A stretch of DNA of 50,389 bases from JBOHNS01 sp050730835 (GTDB lineage: Bacteria; Patescibacteriota; Saccharimonadia; Saccharimonadales; UBA4665), in contig JBOHNS010000024.1 in the NCBI GenBank assembly GCA_050730835.1, positions 1 to 50,389 on the forward strand. The letters are read 5' to 3'. Of this stretch, positions 49,012 through 50,389 are shown in pieces. The translations under genes were made by a program, and so were the position numbers. Under the pieces are notes generated by a model. The model was given only the letters and a program-made list of their open reading frames with translations, ran no database searches and had not been told where the DNA came from. Position 1 is the stretch's first letter, and each line of letters starts with the position of its first letter.

Positions 49012-49896
49012 AAAATTCACGACTGGCTTAAACAATCGATGGCAATCCTAAATAACGCGGGCATTCCAACGGCACGATTGGATTGTTTAGTGCTACTAGA
49101 ATCCGAGCTTGGCAAAGATAAAAGTTGGCTACTGGCGCACCCAGAGTTTGAAATAAATACTAAACAAATTGATAAATTGAACTACAATATAGCTAAAAGG
49201 TCCAAGCACGAACCGCTAGCTTATATTCGTAGGAAAACGGAATTCTATGGGCGGGAATTTTATATTGACCACCGCGTGCTAGAGCCCCGCCCGGAATCCG
49301 AAACCATGATTGATTTGCTAAAAACCATTTATTCACAAAATCCTTATCTGTCTAAGAACAATCCTCGAGCAAAAAAATCACTTAACTTGTTAAGTAAGCT
49401 GGCTATTATCGATATCGGTACTGGCTCGGGGGCGCTAGCCATTACAGCTAAGCTAGAAATTCCAACCGCAGCCGTAATCGCTAGTGATATCGATGGAAAT
49501 TGCCTAAAAATCGCTAGCAAAAACGCCAAAGCGCTAGCCGCCGAAATACAGTTTTACCAAGGCGACTTGCTGGAAGCTTTACCCGCCTTGCTACTTGCTA
49601 CTTGCTACTTGCTAGTCTGTAATCTGCCCTACGTGCCCGAAGATTTTCAGATTAACCCGGCGGCCATGCGCGAGCCGCGCCAGGCGATTTTTGGCGGCCA
49701 AGACGGGCTGGATCTTTACCGGAAACTATTTGGGCAGATTGAAAAATTGAATCATTTGCCTCAATTTATATTGGCCGAAGCTATGCCGCCGCAGCACGAA
49801 AAGCTGGCGGCCATAGCCCAAGCCGCCGGCTATTCGCTACAAAAAACCGACGATTTTATTTTGGTTTTTGTTAGAGCTAATCACAGAACAAATTGA
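49009..49896 (+). CDS. prmC: Release-factor glutamine methyltransferase PrmC (HemK)
   Basis: The 295-residue enzyme methylates the GGQ glutamine of RF1 and RF2, both encoded in this window. Visible are the N-terminal helical domain with LDCLVLLESELGKDKSWLLA, the RRKTEFYGREFYIDHRVLEP segment, SAM motif I IDIGTGSGALAITA, and the catalytic [DN]PPY as NLPY in LVCNLPYVPEDF, a substitution known in the family. Four copies of the 7-base unit CTTGCTA (49587-49614) encode LLLATCYLL directly before NLPY. The frame is kept and the strand remains hydrophobic. Confidence 0.95.
   Translation: MKIHDWLKQSMAILNNAGIPTARLDCLVLLESELGKDKSWLLAHPEFEINTKQIDKLNYNIAKRSKHEPLAYIRRKTEFYGREFYIDHRVLEPRPESETMIDLLKTIYSQNPYLSKNNPRAKKSLNLLSKLAIIDIGTGSGALAITAKLEIPTAAVIASDIDGNCLKIASKNAKALAAEIQFYQGDLLEALPALLLATCYLLVCNLPYVPEDFQINPAAMREPRQAIFGGQDGLDLYRKLFGQIEKLNHLPQFILAEAMPPQHEKLAAIAQAAGYSLQKTDDFILVFVRANHRTN
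49587..49614 (+). repeat. In-gene heptamer array (CTTGCTA x4) within prmC
   Basis: Four perfect copies of the unit found seven times at 41994-42042 sit in the coding sequence just before the catalytic NLPY motif. Confidence 0.97.
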
Positions 49897-49922
49897 CGTT
49901 CCTGTTGCCAGGAACTTTAGCA

Positions 49923-49950
49923 GTACCTTTTTTGATAGCAAAAAAGGTAC
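49923..49950. repeat. Perfect 12-bp hairpin after prmC
   Basis: GTACCTTTTTTG / CAAAAAAGGTAC with loop ATAG lies 26 bases after the prmC stop. The T run inside the stem could support termination, but there is no T run after it. Confidence 0.75.
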
Positions 49951-50389
49951 CAAAAAACTTTAGGGCAGGACTACACATCTTGGTTAGCTAGTTGTAAAAG
50001 TCGACAACCGTCTCGACGACTCCTCGCTAATCACTCGTCAAACAAGTCGAGCCGACCCTAACGGGTAAGTTGTCGCTTGTTACAACAACTAAGCCAGGAC
50101 GCTACGTATGCCCTTTATATTAAGACAAAATTGTAATCTACAATTTTGACCTTGGTTTTTTATCGGGCTACGTGGCCACAAAGACTTTAAGTTAGTAATT
50201 TGACGAATCAAGACGCGGGCTTAGTCTTATTTTTATTCCAATAGAATTAATAGAAAAATAAGGCCGACCGCAGGGAGTCGTCGCGGCGCGGCAAATTGCT
50301 GACTTACAAGTCCTGGCTGGCTGCGTTTTGTCCGGCATTTCTTTGGTAACTTTCTTGTTGCCACAAGAAAGTTACTGGCTTGGTTGTTT
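49951..50389. other. Gene-free region with three further hairpins
   Basis: No ORF, tRNA or other gene is supported here. Hairpins occur at 50126-50148 (10-bp stem CAAAATTGTA, loop ATC), 50226-50262 (9-bp arms CTTATTTTT / AAAAATAAG, long loop) and 50346-50375 (13-bp stem GTAACTTTCTTGT, loop TGCC). Short open frames, such as one through the 49923 hairpin, look incidental. Confidence 0.6.

Noticed and set aside
49951..50389. tRNA, tmRNA, integron attC site or CRISPR in the right-hand gene-free region
   Set aside because: I could find no cloverleaf with a T-arm, no tmRNA tag-like frame, no paired attC boxes and no spaced identical repeats.

Overview
The window looks like a chromosome segment from a Patescibacteria (CPR) bacterium, most likely a Candidatus Saccharibacteria (TM7) relative. 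This is inferred, with no search run. The pointers are compact, mostly minus-strand gene packing, single-copy translation and division genes, many small membrane proteins, short or pared-down versions of standard proteins (EF-Ts, ProRS, SecA without a C-terminal zinc finger), a type-B bL31 and a heliorhodopsin-fold protein. UGA works as a normal stop and an RF2 gene is present, which argues against the recoded Gracilibacteria/SR1 lineages. No tRNA, rRNA, CRISPR array or prophage was recognised.

Layout. 1-4.4 kb is accessory: a possible IS30 transposase edge, an orphan type III-like DNA methyltransferase, a Fic enzyme, a DsbA-fold oxidoreductase, and two copies of an unrecognised Trp-rich mini-protein, the second frameshifted. 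4.4-9.1 kb (minus) holds glyQS, recO, a receiver-only protein, a degenerate sensor kinase, a membrane protein and a methyltransferase. 9.1-13.1 kb holds xseB/xseA, a flippase-like membrane protein, a TRM11-like RNA methylase and rpmA. 13.1-24 kb holds a hypothetical gene, a canonical receiver, pyrG, a division cluster (ftsE-ftsX-CHAP hydrolase-CtpA protease), a VapBC-like toxin-antitoxin pair, prfB and an M16 protease. 24-31 kb holds secA, a roughly 2.2 kb decayed gene, hpf and serS. 31-38.4 kb holds a Cas4/RecB-like nuclease, a HAD phosphatase, a heliorhodopsin-like protein without its retinal lysine, msrA, an ABC-F ATPase, a DUF427 protein, a Glu-dehydrogenase-family enzyme and an MscS channel. 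38.5-46.3 kb is a translation and membrane-proteolysis block (lysS, greA, proS, CPBP protease, rseP, frr, tsf, rpsB). 46.5-49.9 kb holds rpmE2, a four-helix-bundle protein, prfA, an FHA protein and prmC. The last 490 bases have no gene but four hairpins.

Functional themes. Translation and peptide release form the core: rpsB, tsf, frr, prfA, prfB, prmC, rpmA, rpmE2, hpf and four aminoacyl-tRNA synthetases. Cell division is represented by FtsEX with its probable hydrolase partner. Many genes have a -10 box only 6-13 bases before the start codon, suggesting leaderless or nearly leaderless mRNAs.

The most unusual signals are: (1) a heliorhodopsin-fold protein with Gln for the Schiff-base Lys and His for the counterion Glu; (2) a sensor-kinase/receiver pair in which the phospho-His is Asp and the phospho-Asp is Glu, the receiver being translationally coupled to recO; (3) a family of 7-bp tandem repeats and composite elements spread through intergenic regions and running into prmC, prfA and the TRM11-like gene; (4) a duplicated, unrecognised 32-35 residue protein.
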